A stretch of 64,000 bases of DNA from Neomegalonema sp. (GTDB taxonomy: Bacteria; Pseudomonadota; Alphaproteobacteria; Rhodobacterales; Rhodobacteraceae): the NCBI RefSeq assembly GCF_028688855.1, contig NZ_JAQTXI010000009.1, positions 96,325-160,324 on the forward strand, in the 5' to 3' direction. Numbering within the stretch: position 1 is the first letter of the stretch; each line of letters opens with the position of its first letter. Position numbers and translations under genes: made by a program. The notes beneath the pieces were generated by a model. The model did no database searches, had not been told where the DNA came from, and worked only from the letters and a program-made list of their open reading frames with translations. Positions 17,875 to 26,689 of the stretch are shown piece by piece.

Positions 17875-18749
17875 GCGAAGTCTCTCTTCCCCGGACGATG
17901 ACGCTGGATCTTCCCCGCGCGGGCGAGGGAGATCTGCGGGCTTTCGTGGGCTGGCCCGAGGAGCCTGCGCCGCCCGAAGGCTGGCCGGTGGTCTATCTGC
18001 TCGACGGCGAAAACTACTTCGCGCCCATGCTGGCTGCGGCGCGCTCCCTGTCGCTGCGCCCGAAGACGACGGGCGTCGAGCCCGCGCTGATCGTCGGGAT
18101 CGCGCCGCAGGAGGACGAAACCCGCGACGAACGCGAATTCCGCCGTTGCCGCGACTTCACCCCGCCCGCCCCGCGCGAGCTGCTTCCGGCGCGTCCTCAT
18201 GGGCGGCCCTGGGGCGAGACCGGAGCGGCGGGCGAGCTGCTCGACTGGATCGAGGACGTGGTCAAGCCGCGGGTCGAGGCGAAATTCCCCGTGGACCGCA
18301 GCCGTCAGACGCTCTTCGGCCATTCGCTCGGGGGGCTCTGCGCGCTTTACGCGGCCTTCCGCTCTCCGGAGCGGTTCCAGCGCTACGCCGCCTCCAGCCC
18401 CTCCATCTGGTTCGCCGAACGCTGGATTCTCAAGGCCGAGGCCGAATTCCCGGCGCGTCTGCGGGTTTCGCCCCATCCGGTGCTGCTGAGCCTCACGGTG
18501 GGGTCGCTGGAATCGGAGCCGCCCGAGCATCTGCGCGCGGGAACCGACCCCTACGCCCATTGGGTGCGCAGGAACCGCATGGTCGAGAACCTCATGGAGA
18601 TGGGGCGGCGGCTCGCGGCGCTGGACCCCGGAAAGCTCGAGGTGGTTCAGGCCGTCCTCGAGGGCGAGAACCATCCTTCGGCGGCCTTCGCCGCCCTGAG
18701 CCGCGCCTTGCGCGCGGCGCTCCGGCCGGAAAGGGCTCTGACGACATGA
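17871..18749 (+). CDS. Ferric-catecholate siderophore esterase (IroE/BesA type)
   Basis: About 292-residue alpha/beta-hydrolase of the esterase-D/IroE group, predicted to cut the triserine lactone of an enterobactin-type siderophore to release iron. Visible features are WPVVYLLDGENYF, the nucleophile elbow FGHSLGGLCALYA, SPSIWF and the C-terminal catalytic His in EGENHPSAAF. There is no signal peptide, so it should act in the cytoplasm after uptake. The start is uncertain: TTG 17871 overlaps the previous stop (TTGA) and has GGGAG upstream, while ATG 17898 has no clear ribosome site but would still give an intact fold. It is followed by an ATGA overlap with the binding-protein gene. Confidence 0.88.
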   Translation: MSEVSLPRTMTLDLPRAGEGDLRAFVGWPEEPAPPEGWPVVYLLDGENYFAPMLAAARSLSLRPKTTGVEPALIVGIAPQEDETRDEREFRRCRDFTPPAPRELLPARPHGRPWGETGAAGELLDWIEDVVKPRVEAKFPVDRSRQTLFGHSLGGLCALYAAFRSPERFQRYAASSPSIWFAERWILKAEAEFPARLRVSPHPVLLSLTVGSLESEPPEHLRAGTDPYAHWVRRNRMVENLMEMGRRLAALDPGKLEVVQAVLEGENHPSAAFAALSRALRAALRPERALTT

Positions 18750-19840
18750 CCTATTGGAGACGGGCGGCGGGCGCCTTCGCTCTGGCTCTCCTGACGGCTT
18801 TCCCGGCGGCGGCGGAGGTCCGCACGGAGGACCTCACCGGGCGCGAGGTGGTGCTCGCCGAGCCCGCCAGACGGATCGTGCTGGGCGAGGGGCGGCATCT
18901 GGCGGTTCTGGGGCTCACGCATGAGGATCCGGCGTCTCTGGTGGCGGGGTGGCGTCTGAGCAAGCCGCTCGACGAGGGCACCCTGGAGGCCTGGCGGGCG
19001 AAGTTCCCCGAGATCGACGCCATCCGCGACGTGGGCGGCGCCGGGCGGGATCTCTCGGTGGAGGCGATTCTCGCGGCGGATCCGGATCTCGTGGTGCTGC
19101 CTCTGGCGGATTCGGGCGCGCCGGGCCTGCTGCGGGCCCGCGAGCGGCTGGAGAAGGCCGGGGTTCCTCTGGCCTATGTGGATTTCTTCACCCATCCCGA
19201 ATCCAACACCATTCCGAGCCTGCGCATCCTCGGGACGCTCACCGGCTCCGAGGCGAAGACCGAGGAGTTCATCGACTTCTACGAGGGCAAGCTCAAGGCG
19301 GTGCGGGCGGCTCTGGACGACCCGGAGCTTCAGCGCCCGAGCGTGTTCTTCCACGTCCATGCGGGCGGAGAACGCTGCTGCTCGACGGCGGGCGGGGGCG
19401 TCTTCAACGACTTCATCGAGATGGCGGGCGGCGAGAACCTCGGGGCGGATCTGGTGAAGGGCGTGGTGGGCGACGCCAGCCTTGAATCCGTGCTGCTGGC
19501 CGATCCGGATTTCTACGTCGCGACGGGCGGCGCCCATATGGCGGCGCGGGGCGGTCTGGTGCTCGGGCCGGGGGTCTCCGAGGAGACGGCGCGGGCGGGG
19601 CTGGACAAGCTGCTCGCCTCGCGGGGCATCGCGCAGCTCACCGCCGTGGAGCAGGGGCGGGCGCTCGGCGTCTGGCATCTCTTCAACGATTCGCCTCTGC
19701 ATGTCGTGCTGATCGAGCTTCTGGCGAAGACCTTCCATCCCGACCGGACGGCGGATCTCGACCCTGCGGCCACCCTCGCCGAGATCGAGGCGCGGTTCTC
19801 GCCGGTTCCCACGCCGGGGATCTACTGGCTCAAGCCATGA
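18746..19840 (+). CDS. Ferric-siderophore periplasmic binding protein
   Basis: 364-residue cluster-A/type III periplasmic binding protein of iron-siderophore importers. The signal peptide is ~1-23 (FPAAA end). The two-lobe family signatures are EPARRIVLGEGRHLAVLGL, LSVEAILAADPDLVVLPL in lobe 1, and FNDFIEMAGGENLGADLV with LLADPDFYVATGG in lobe 2. A conspicuous ERCCSTAGGG segment sits between the lobes. Both gene ends overlap neighbours by ATGA, so it is translationally coupled to the esterase and the permease. It delivers the ferric siderophore to the inner-membrane permease. A catecholate ligand is inferred from the adjacent biosynthesis and esterase genes. Confidence 0.92.
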   Translation: MTYWRRAAGAFALALLTAFPAAAEVRTEDLTGREVVLAEPARRIVLGEGRHLAVLGLTHEDPASLVAGWRLSKPLDEGTLEAWRAKFPEIDAIRDVGGAGRDLSVEAILAADPDLVVLPLADSGAPGLLRARERLEKAGVPLAYVDFFTHPESNTIPSLRILGTLTGSEAKTEEFIDFYEGKLKAVRAALDDPELQRPSVFFHVHAGGERCCSTAGGGVFNDFIEMAGGENLGADLVKGVVGDASLESVLLADPDFYVATGGAHMAARGGLVLGPGVSEETARAGLDKLLASRGIAQLTAVEQGRALGVWHLFNDSPLHVVLIELLAKTFHPDRTADLDPAATLAEIEARFSPVPTPGIYWLKP

Positions 19841-20904
19841 GCGCCCCCGTCCTGACCTCCGCCGCGGACGAGGCCCTCGCGGCCTGGAGCCGCCGCAATC
19901 GCCGTCGGGCGCTCTGGACGGGGCTGCTCGGGCTTCTGGCTCTGGCGGCGCTGACGCTGGATTTCTTCCTCGGCACGGCCATGACTCCGGGCGAATCCTG
20001 GAACGCGCTCTGGGGCATCGGCGGGGCCACCTCGCGTCAGAGCTTCATCATGCATGACCTGCGCGCGCCGCCCGCCCTGATGGCGGGTCTGGTGGGGGCG
20101 GCTCTGGCCCTGGCGGGCGCCGAGATGCAGACCCTCCTCGACAATCCCCTCGCCGAGCCCTTCACGCTGGGAGTCTCCGGCGCGGCGGCTCTGGGGGCGG
20201 GGCTGGCTCTGGCTCTGGGCCTGCGCCTGCCTTTCGTGCCGCAGGAATGGGCCGTTTCGGCCAACGCCTTCGTGATGGCCTGCGCGGCTCTGGGGGCGCT
20301 TCAGGCGCTGACGCGCTGGCGGGCGGGAGGGCCTCAGACGCTGATCCTCTTCGGGGTGGGGCTGGCCTTCGCCTTTTCGGCCATGGTCTCGCTGACGCAA
20401 TATCTCGCCTCGCCGGAGGATCTCCAGCAGCTCGTCTTCTGGACGCTCGGCAGCGTGCAGGGCGCGAGCTGGGCGCAGGTGGCTCTGATGGCGGTGGTTC
20501 TGGCGCTCTGCGTTCCGTTTTCGCTGCGGGCGGCCTGGCGTCTGACGGCGCTGCGGCTGGGCGCCGAGCGGGCCGAGGGCTTCGGCGTGGACGTCGGACG
20601 CCTGAGGCGGGGGGCTCTGGCGCGGGTGAGCCTGCTGGCGGCGGCGGCGGTCTCCATGGCGGGGATCGTGGGATTCGTGGGCCTGGCGGCGCCTCATGTG
20701 GCGCGGCGGATCGTGGGCGAGGATCACCGCTTCCTCCTGCCTGCGAGCCTCTTCTGCGGGGCGGCGCTGATGTCCTTCGCTTCGGCGGCGATCAAGATCA
20801 TGGCGTCGTGGAACGGGGTGGGGCTCCTGCCCATCGGGCTGATGACGACGCTGATCGGGCTGCCGGTCTTCTTCGCCCTGATCCTCAGGAGGCGCGCGGC
20901 GTGA
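19837..20904 (+). CDS. Ferric-siderophore ABC permease (FecCD family)
   Basis: 355-residue inner-membrane permease with about ten hydrophobic segments. FecCD/BtuC hallmarks are LRAPPALMAGLVGAALALAG, MQTLLDNPLAEPFTLGVSG and GIVGFVGLAAPHVAR, the last being the cytoplasmic coupling region that contacts the ATPase. Only one permease gene is present, whereas the E. coli enterobactin system has FepD plus FepG, so a homodimer is expected. The start overlaps the binding-protein stop (ATGA) and the stop overlaps the ATPase start (GTGA). Confidence 0.94.
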   Translation: MSAPVLTSAADEALAAWSRRNRRRALWTGLLGLLALAALTLDFFLGTAMTPGESWNALWGIGGATSRQSFIMHDLRAPPALMAGLVGAALALAGAEMQTLLDNPLAEPFTLGVSGAAALGAGLALALGLRLPFVPQEWAVSANAFVMACAALGALQALTRWRAGGPQTLILFGVGLAFAFSAMVSLTQYLASPEDLQQLVFWTLGSVQGASWAQVALMAVVLALCVPFSLRAAWRLTALRLGAERAEGFGVDVGRLRRGALARVSLLAAAAVSMAGIVGFVGLAAPHVARRIVGEDHRFLLPASLFCGAALMSFASAAIKIMASWNGVGLLPIGLMTTLIGLPVFFALILRRRAA

Positions 20905-21683
20905 GGGCTTCCGGAGATCTGGCCGCGCGAGGCCTGAAGGTGCGCTATGGGGCGCGCGAGATCCTCAGGGGTCTGGACCTGCCGCCGCTTCATCCCGGCG
21001 AGTTCACGGCTCTGGTGGGGCCGAACGGCGCGGGAAAATCGACGCTGCTGCGGGCTCTGGCGCAGCTGGTCCCCTGTCAGGGGGAGGTGCGTCTGGGCGA
21101 GGCCGACCTGAAGAGGATGAGGCCCGCCGAGCGGGCGCGTCTGATCGGCTTCATGCCGCAGAGCCTTTCCGCCGCCGAGGGCCTGAGCGTTCTGGATTCG
21201 GTGGTGGCGGCCATGCGGGCGGGAGGCGAGTCGATTCCCGTGGCCGAGGCGGCCCGCAGCGCCTTCGCCATTCTGGAGCGGCTGAGGATCGGCCATCTGG
21301 CGCTTTCGGCGCTGGACAAGCTCTCCGGCGGACAACGCCAGATGGCGGGTCTGGCTCAGGCTCTGGCGCGCGATCCGGAGGCCCTGCTCCTCGACGAGCC
21401 GACCAGCGCGCTGGATCTCGCCAAGCAGATCCAGCTTCTGGAGGAGGCGCGGCGCCTCGCGGGAGAGGGGCGGATTCTCGTCGCGGCGCTGCATGACCTG
21501 ACCATGGCGGCCCAGTGGGCGGACCGCATCCTCATCCTGCGCGAAGGGGAGCTCTGGGGCCATGGAAGGCCGGAGGAGGTCCTGACCTCCGCCATGCTGG
21601 CGGAGGTCTACGGCGTTGCGGGCCGCGTCGAGCGTTGCGCCCGGGGGCGGCTGCTCGTGCTGGCCGACGGAAGACTGAGCTAA
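20901..21683 (+). CDS. Ferric-siderophore ABC transporter ATPase (FepC family)
   Basis: 260-residue ATP-binding subunit. It shows Walker A GPNGAGKST, a Q-loop in GFMPQSLS, signature LSGGQRQMAGLAQALA, Walker B ALLLDEPTSALD and the switch His in ALHDLTMAAQWA. The start is GTG at 20901, overlapping the permease stop, with AGGAGG seven bases upstream. It completes a binding protein-permease-ATPase importer. The 3' end overlaps the convergent minus-strand gene by four bases (CTAA), so no terminator separates them. Confidence 0.95.
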   Translation: MRASGDLAARGLKVRYGAREILRGLDLPPLHPGEFTALVGPNGAGKSTLLRALAQLVPCQGEVRLGEADLKRMRPAERARLIGFMPQSLSAAEGLSVLDSVVAAMRAGGESIPVAEAARSAFAILERLRIGHLALSALDKLSGGQRQMAGLAQALARDPEALLLDEPTSALDLAKQIQLLEEARRLAGEGRILVAALHDLTMAAQWADRILILREGELWGHGRPEEVLTSAMLAEVYGVAGRVERCARGRLLVLADGRLS

Positions 21684-23791
21684 CGCCCCTCGCGCCGCCA
21701 GGCCGCAAGCAGCAGGCCCGCCGCGATCAGCAGCGCCAGCCAGGCCGGCGGCAGAGGCGTCAGGCTGGCCGCGCGCAACACCGAAGCGTCGCGCTCCACC
21801 AGACCGATCCAGCCCCGACCCTCCGTAGGGCGGCCCTCCTGCGCCCGGCGGATGTCCGGCAGCCCCTCGGCGACGCGCAGGGAGGCGCCTCCCGTGGCGT
21901 CGAGAAGCGGGCGGAAGATCTCGTCCGTCGAGACGGCGTTCTCGAATTCGCGCGGACTCGCGCCGCCCACCGCCGCCAGAGTCCGCCATTCGCCGTCCGT
22001 CACCACATGCACGCCCAGTTCGGGCGTTTCGACCTCGGCGCGCCAGAGGCCGGGCCCCGCCGCCTCGAAGGGCGCGAGCAGCTCGACCCCCGAAGGCGTG
22101 ACCACCCGCGCCCGCTCCGGGCCCTCCTCGGCGAGGCTGCGGCGCGTGACGCCGATCCGCGCGCCCACCACCTCGGCGATCAGCGCGTCCTCTTCAAGCT
22201 CCGGCTCCTTCATGAGCCAGTGCGCCAGACGCCGGAACAGCTCCGCCTGAGGCCCGCCCCCCTCGAAGCCGCGCGCCCAGAGCCAGATCGTGTCCGAAGA
22301 CAGCAGCGCGACGCGCCCCCGTCCCACGCGGTCGAGGATCAGCAGAGGCTCGCCTTCGGGCGATTCCATCAGCGCGGTCGCCTCTTCGCGCGGCTCCACC
22401 TCCACGATCCGCAGCCAGGAGCCCCAGCCCGGCGCGCCCGCGCTCTCCTCCGAGGGCGGCCAGGCCCGCGCGAGGTCGGAGGTCACCGGATGACGCCCGC
22501 CCAGAACGGTCAGCCGGGGGCGGAAGGCGCCCTCCAGAAGCCGCCCCGTCGGGCGCGCGGGCAGAGTCGCGCCGAGGGGGCTGCGTTCGAGGCTGTCCAC
22601 CCCCGCGAACTCCGGACCCGCCGTGATCAGCGCCGCGCCGCCCGCGCGGATGTAGCGCGCCACGTTCATGATGTAGGTCGGGTCGAGGATGTCGCGCTCG
22701 GCGTAGCGGTCGAAGATCACGAGGTCGAAATCGTCGAGCTTCTCCATGAAGAGCTCGCGCGTCGGGAAGGGGATCAGCGACAGCTCGTCCGAGCCCGCGC
22801 CGGGATCCTTCTCGATGGGCCGCAGGATGGTGAAATGCACCAGATCCACCGCCGGATCCGCCTTGAGCAGGTTGCGCCAGGCGCGTTGCCCCGCATGGGG
22901 CGCCCCCGAGACCAGCAGCACCCTCAGCCGCTCGCGGGCGGCGCGCAGGGTGAAGGCGGCGCGGTCGTTGCGCCCGGTGAGCTGCCCCGCCAGAGGCTCC
23001 ACCGAGACCTCCACCGCGGCCAGGCCCGGCGCGTTCACCGTGGCCATGATCGTCTCCGAGACTCCGAGCGTCACGCTCTGCTGGACGGCGATCTCGCCGT
23101 TGACCCGCACGTTGACCACCACGCTCTGACCGGGCCGCGTCGGCGCCGCGCCCTGATCCTCCACCCGGATGCGGATGGGGATGTTCTCGCGCACCACGGC
23201 GAAGCTCGGGGCGCTCTCCAGCAGCAGGCGGCGGTCGTATTCGCCCGCCCGGCCCGTCGAGAGCAGATGCACCGGCGCCGGAAATCCCGCCAGAGCCGCG
23301 TCATGGGCGCGGCCGTCCGAGACCACCACGGCCCCCGCGATGCGCTCGGGATCGGTCTCGGCGAGGATCTCGTTGAGCGCGCCGAAGATCGGCGAGCCGA
23401 GGTCGTGGCCCGCGGCGTTCATCGCCGAGCTCACGCGGATCACCTTCAGCTCCATGGGGCGTTCGAGGTTCATGCGCTCGACGGCGGCGCGCATGGCGGC
23501 CTCGGCGGCGGCGAGCCGTTCGGGGCGTTCGTCCACGCCGTCGCTGGCGGTCTCGTCGAGGATCAGCGCCGCCACCGAGGCCCGGGGCTCGCGCAGCTCC
23601 TTCACCAGCGAGGGCCCCGCCAGAGCCGTCAGCACCGCCAGCCCCGCCGCGAAGCGCAGCCAGACTCCCGGCGCCCGCCGCCAGAGCCCCAGCGCCAGAA
23701 GCGCCAGAACCAGAGCCGCCAGAAGCCCCAGCGCCCAGAGCGGGACCAGAGGCGCGAATCGCGCGCCGGTCCAGGTGAGTTCCGCGTCCAA
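21680..23791 (-). CDS. Large membrane-anchored glutamine-amidotransferase-like protein of the MoxR cluster
   Basis: 703-residue protein with two N-terminal hydrophobic segments (~13-60) and one at the very C-terminus (~675-698), so most of it is extracytoplasmic. The middle has a class I amidotransferase-like/flavodoxin-like fold pattern (LRVLLVSGAPHAGQRAWRNLL, DDFDLVIFDRYAER, YIRAGGAALITAGPEF), without an evident catalytic Cys. This is the usual companion of DUF4159, DUF58 and MoxR genes in Alphaproteobacteria. The start is TTG 23791, the only start codon after an in-frame stop, with AAGGGGG upstream. It lies 12 bases after the DUF4159 gene. Its function is unknown, with cell-envelope or protein-complex maturation suggested by the MoxR context. 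Confidence 0.8.
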   Translation of the reverse strand: MDAELTWTGARFAPLVPLWALGLLAALVLALLALGLWRRAPGVWLRFAAGLAVLTALAGPSLVKELREPRASVAALILDETASDGVDERPERLAAAEAAMRAAVERMNLERPMELKVIRVSSAMNAAGHDLGSPIFGALNEILAETDPERIAGAVVVSDGRAHDAALAGFPAPVHLLSTGRAGEYDRRLLLESAPSFAVVRENIPIRIRVEDQGAAPTRPGQSVVVNVRVNGEIAVQQSVTLGVSETIMATVNAPGLAAVEVSVEPLAGQLTGRNDRAAFTLRAARERLRVLLVSGAPHAGQRAWRNLLKADPAVDLVHFTILRPIEKDPGAGSDELSLIPFPTRELFMEKLDDFDLVIFDRYAERDILDPTYIMNVARYIRAGGAALITAGPEFAGVDSLERSPLGATLPARPTGRLLEGAFRPRLTVLGGRHPVTSDLARAWPPSEESAGAPGWGSWLRIVEVEPREEATALMESPEGEPLLILDRVGRGRVALLSSDTIWLWARGFEGGGPQAELFRRLAHWLMKEPELEEDALIAEVVGARIGVTRRSLAEEGPERARVVTPSGVELLAPFEAAGPGLWRAEVETPELGVHVVTDGEWRTLAAVGGASPREFENAVSTDEIFRPLLDATGGASLRVAEGLPDIRRAQEGRPTEGRGWIGLVERDASVLRAASLTPLPPAWLALLIAAGLLLAAWRREGR

Positions 23792-23803
23792 GCTCGCGCC
23801 CCC

Positions 23804-26689
23804 TTATCTTCCGAGCCGCTCGAGCAGCATGGGAATATGCACCTGATCCGACTTGTAGGAGCCGGTGTAGGCGTACATGGCGATGTTCACGCCGAAACGG
23901 ATAGCCGTCTCGCGCCGCCGCTCGCCGCCTTCGGGCATGGGGAGCACGGGATCTCCCGGCCCCCATCCGTCGCGGCTCGGGCGGAGCGCCCAGGCGCCGG
24001 CCCAGTCGCGCCCCCCGACGATCACCGGAGACACCCCGTCGTTGGAGAAGCCGAGCGCCTCGGCGTCCTCCAGTTCGGCGGCGTTGGGCGCGGCCTCCAC
24101 CCAGACCTCGCCGCCGTCCCAGCGTCCGGGGAAGTCCTTGAGCAGGAAGAAGCTCCGCGCCAGCACATGGCGTTCGTCCAGCGGGGCCAGCGGCGGCAGA
24201 TCCAGCCCCAGAGCCACGCGGCGCAGAGCCTCGGCGCCCGGCGTGGGGCGTCCGTCGAAGGCCAGATGGGCGTCGCGCGTGTCGAAGAGGATCATCCCCC
24301 CCTGGCGCAGATAGGCGTTGAGCCGGGCCACCGCCGCCGAGCTCGGCGCCTCCTGCCCGGCGGTGATCGGCCAGTAGAGGAAGGGATAGACGTTGAGTTC
24401 GTCCCGCTCCACGTCCACGCCTTCGGGCGGGCCGGGCTCGATGGAGGTGCGGGCGGTCAGATGCTGCGCCAGACCGTAGAGCCCGGCGCGGCTGATCTCG
24501 TCGAGCTGGGAGTCTCCGGTCAGCACATAGCCGAAGGAGGCTTCGAGCGCCGCCTTCTCGGCCCTGGCCAGAGCCGCCGCGTCGAGGCTTTCGGGGGCGG
24601 CGCTCTGGGCGAGGCCCGGACCTGGGCTCAGCGCCAGCCCGAGCGCCAGAAGCGCCGCGCCGCCCGCGCCCCGGGCCGGGAGGCGCAGGCGCCCCGTCAC
24701 GAAGAGCGTGGCCAGCGCGTCCGCCGCCAGAAGCAGCAGCGCGAGGGTCAGCAGAAGCGGCTTGAGCGGACGCTCCGGCGCGCCGCCCAGAGGCTCCCGG
24801 ACCACGTTGGCGGGCAGGGCGGGCAGAGGCGCCAGGCTCGTTCCGGGCGCCATGAGGTTCAGGGCGATCTGCGCGCCGTCGCGGGCGTAGACGCCCGGAG
24901 GGGCGTCGTGATCGGGGCGGTTCTCGGCGAGCCGCGCCCCCGTCGCGGGACGGGCCGCCGCGTCGCCCGCCATGTCGGCGGCGCGCGGGAGGCCCCAGGC
25001 GTCGAGCAGGGTCACGGGCGTCCAGAGCGCCTCCGCCTCCGAGGCGAGGCTCTGGGCGGCGCGTCCGTCGAAGGCCGCCGCCCGCTCCAGGACGCGCCCG
25101 AGCATCTCCATGAACAGCCCCGACAGCGGCAGGCTCGACCATGAGGGCTCGGCGCTGACATGCAGGAAGACCACGCTGCCCTCGCCGCGCCGCTCCGCCG
25201 TCACGAGCGGCGAGCCGTCGGCGAGCCCGGCCCAGACCTTGGGCGGCAGATCCACGTCCGGCTCCGCGAGGATCTGGCGCGAGATCAGCACGTCGGCGGG
25301 CGGAGTCAGGCCGAAGAAGGGGCTGACCTCGTCGAAGGGCGCGATGGGCTGAGGCTCGCCCCAGCTCATGGCGCCGCCGAGCGTGCGGCGTCCGGGCCGC
25401 AGCCGCACCGGCAGCAGGGGGTCAGGCGTCTTGAAGCCGCTCTGATCGTCGGCGGCGGCCAGAGTGGCCGGGCCCGCGAAGCGGATCAGGGTTCCGCCCT
25501 GACGCACCCAGGCGTCCAGCGCGGCGGCCTCGGAGGGCGCGAAGGCGCCGACGTCCACCAGAATCACGGCGTCGAAGGCCGCGAGTCCGGCCCCGTCGGC
25601 CTGGGTCAGGGTCATGAGGTCGACGTTCTGCGTCTCGGCCAGAGGCGCCAGGGCCTCGCGGAGGAAGTAGCCGCCGGAGAGGAGGGGCTGATCCTCGCGG
25701 GCCCGCTCGCCGCTGACGAGGGCCACGCGCTTGCGCTTGAAGCGGTTGTCCAGCAGAGCCGCGCCGCCTGCGCTGCGGCCTTCCTCCAGGCTGAGGAAGG
25801 CCACGCGGTTGAGCAGATCCAGCGGAGCTTCGATCTCGGCCGAGGCCGTGGTCGCGCCCGCCGCGAAATCCGCCTGAGCCGAAGCCACGGGACGCGGCGC
25901 GGCGTTGTCGGGCGCCTCCCAGGCGAGGATGCGCCGGGTCTCCGGGCCGGAGGCCTCGGCGCGCAGGGCGGTGAGCTTCAGCTTGCCGGGCTCTTCTCCG
26001 GGAGGCTCGGCGCGCAGGCCGCGCGCGGTCTCCAGCGGCCCGAGCGCCCGCGCGGAGACTCCGGCCAGCTGCGCGGCGAACTCCGCGGCGCCGGGGCCGT
26101 CGAGCCCGTCGTGGATCCAGACCACATGGGAATCCGGCGGCAGATCGGCCGAAGCCAGAGCCTCGCGATGAGAGGCCCAGGGCCTGGGCTGCAGGTTCTC
26201 CAGCAGCCCCAGAGCGTCGGCGGCGGCGCGGGGCTCGACGAGCAGGCGCCCTTCCGACAGCGGCGGCTCCGCCAGACCGATCAGCGCGGCGGGACGTCCG
26301 GCGCGTTCGGCCTGGGCGAGGATCTCGCGGGCGGCCTCGCGTCGGGCCTCCCAGTCGGGGGCGGAGGCCCATCCGTCGTCCATGACCAGCACGACGGGCC
26401 CTCCGCCCTCCGAGAGCCGGGGGCGCGGATCGAGGACCGGCTGCGCGAAGGCGAGGATCAGCAGGGCCGCCGCCAGAATCCGCAGGGCCAGAAGCCACCA
26501 GGGCGTGCGTTTCGGAGTCTTCTCCGGAGGCTCCACCCCCAGCAGGATCGCCACGCCGGGGAAGCGCTCGCGCAGAGGCGCGGGCGGCGTCGCCCGCAGC
26601 AGCCACCAGAGGATCGGCAAGGCCGCCAGAGCCGCCAGAAGCCAGGGATTCAGGAAGGCGAGAGAGCCGAGGCTCAGGGCGGGGATCAT
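23804..26689 (-). CDS. DUF4159/BatA-N domain membrane protein
   Basis: 961-residue protein. Residues ~1-90 form an Aerotolerance-regulator (BatA) N-terminal region with two membrane segments (FLNPWLLAALAALPILWWLL and TPWWLLALRILAAALLILAF). The following domain, beginning VVLVMDDGWASAPDWEARR, resembles a von Willebrand A domain whose metal site is altered. There are further amidotransferase-like segments, two hydrophobic stretches at ~690-745, and a C-terminal DUF4159 domain (~765-961, starting near FGYVLTGDSQLDEISRAG). The start is ATG 26689, overlapping the DUF58 stop (ATGA). An upstream in-frame reading is rejected because it runs into DUF58. Its role is unknown. It is part of a MoxR-AAA/VWA-type envelope system. 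Confidence 0.85.
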   Translation of the reverse strand: MIPALSLGSLAFLNPWLLAALAALPILWWLLRATPPAPLRERFPGVAILLGVEPPEKTPKRTPWWLLALRILAAALLILAFAQPVLDPRPRLSEGGGPVVLVMDDGWASAPDWEARREAAREILAQAERAGRPAALIGLAEPPLSEGRLLVEPRAAADALGLLENLQPRPWASHREALASADLPPDSHVVWIHDGLDGPGAAEFAAQLAGVSARALGPLETARGLRAEPPGEEPGKLKLTALRAEASGPETRRILAWEAPDNAAPRPVASAQADFAAGATTASAEIEAPLDLLNRVAFLSLEEGRSAGGAALLDNRFKRKRVALVSGERAREDQPLLSGGYFLREALAPLAETQNVDLMTLTQADGAGLAAFDAVILVDVGAFAPSEAAALDAWVRQGGTLIRFAGPATLAAADDQSGFKTPDPLLPVRLRPGRRTLGGAMSWGEPQPIAPFDEVSPFFGLTPPADVLISRQILAEPDVDLPPKVWAGLADGSPLVTAERRGEGSVVFLHVSAEPSWSSLPLSGLFMEMLGRVLERAAAFDGRAAQSLASEAEALWTPVTLLDAWGLPRAADMAGDAAARPATGARLAENRPDHDAPPGVYARDGAQIALNLMAPGTSLAPLPALPANVVREPLGGAPERPLKPLLLTLALLLLAADALATLFVTGRLRLPARGAGGAALLALGLALSPGPGLAQSAAPESLDAAALARAEKAALEASFGYVLTGDSQLDEISRAGLYGLAQHLTARTSIEPGPPEGVDVERDELNVYPFLYWPITAGQEAPSSAAVARLNAYLRQGGMILFDTRDAHLAFDGRPTPGAEALRRVALGLDLPPLAPLDERHVLARSFFLLKDFPGRWDGGEVWVEAAPNAAELEDAEALGFSNDGVSPVIVGGRDWAGAWALRPSRDGWGPGDPVLPMPEGGERRRETAIRFGVNIAMYAYTGSYKSDQVHIPMLLERLGR

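Noticed and set aside
21515..25144. Plus-strand open frame of 1209 codons opposite the membrane-protein genes
   Set aside because: Arg/Gln/His-rich composition without domains, and the opposite strand encodes membrane segments and DUF4159-cluster proteins.
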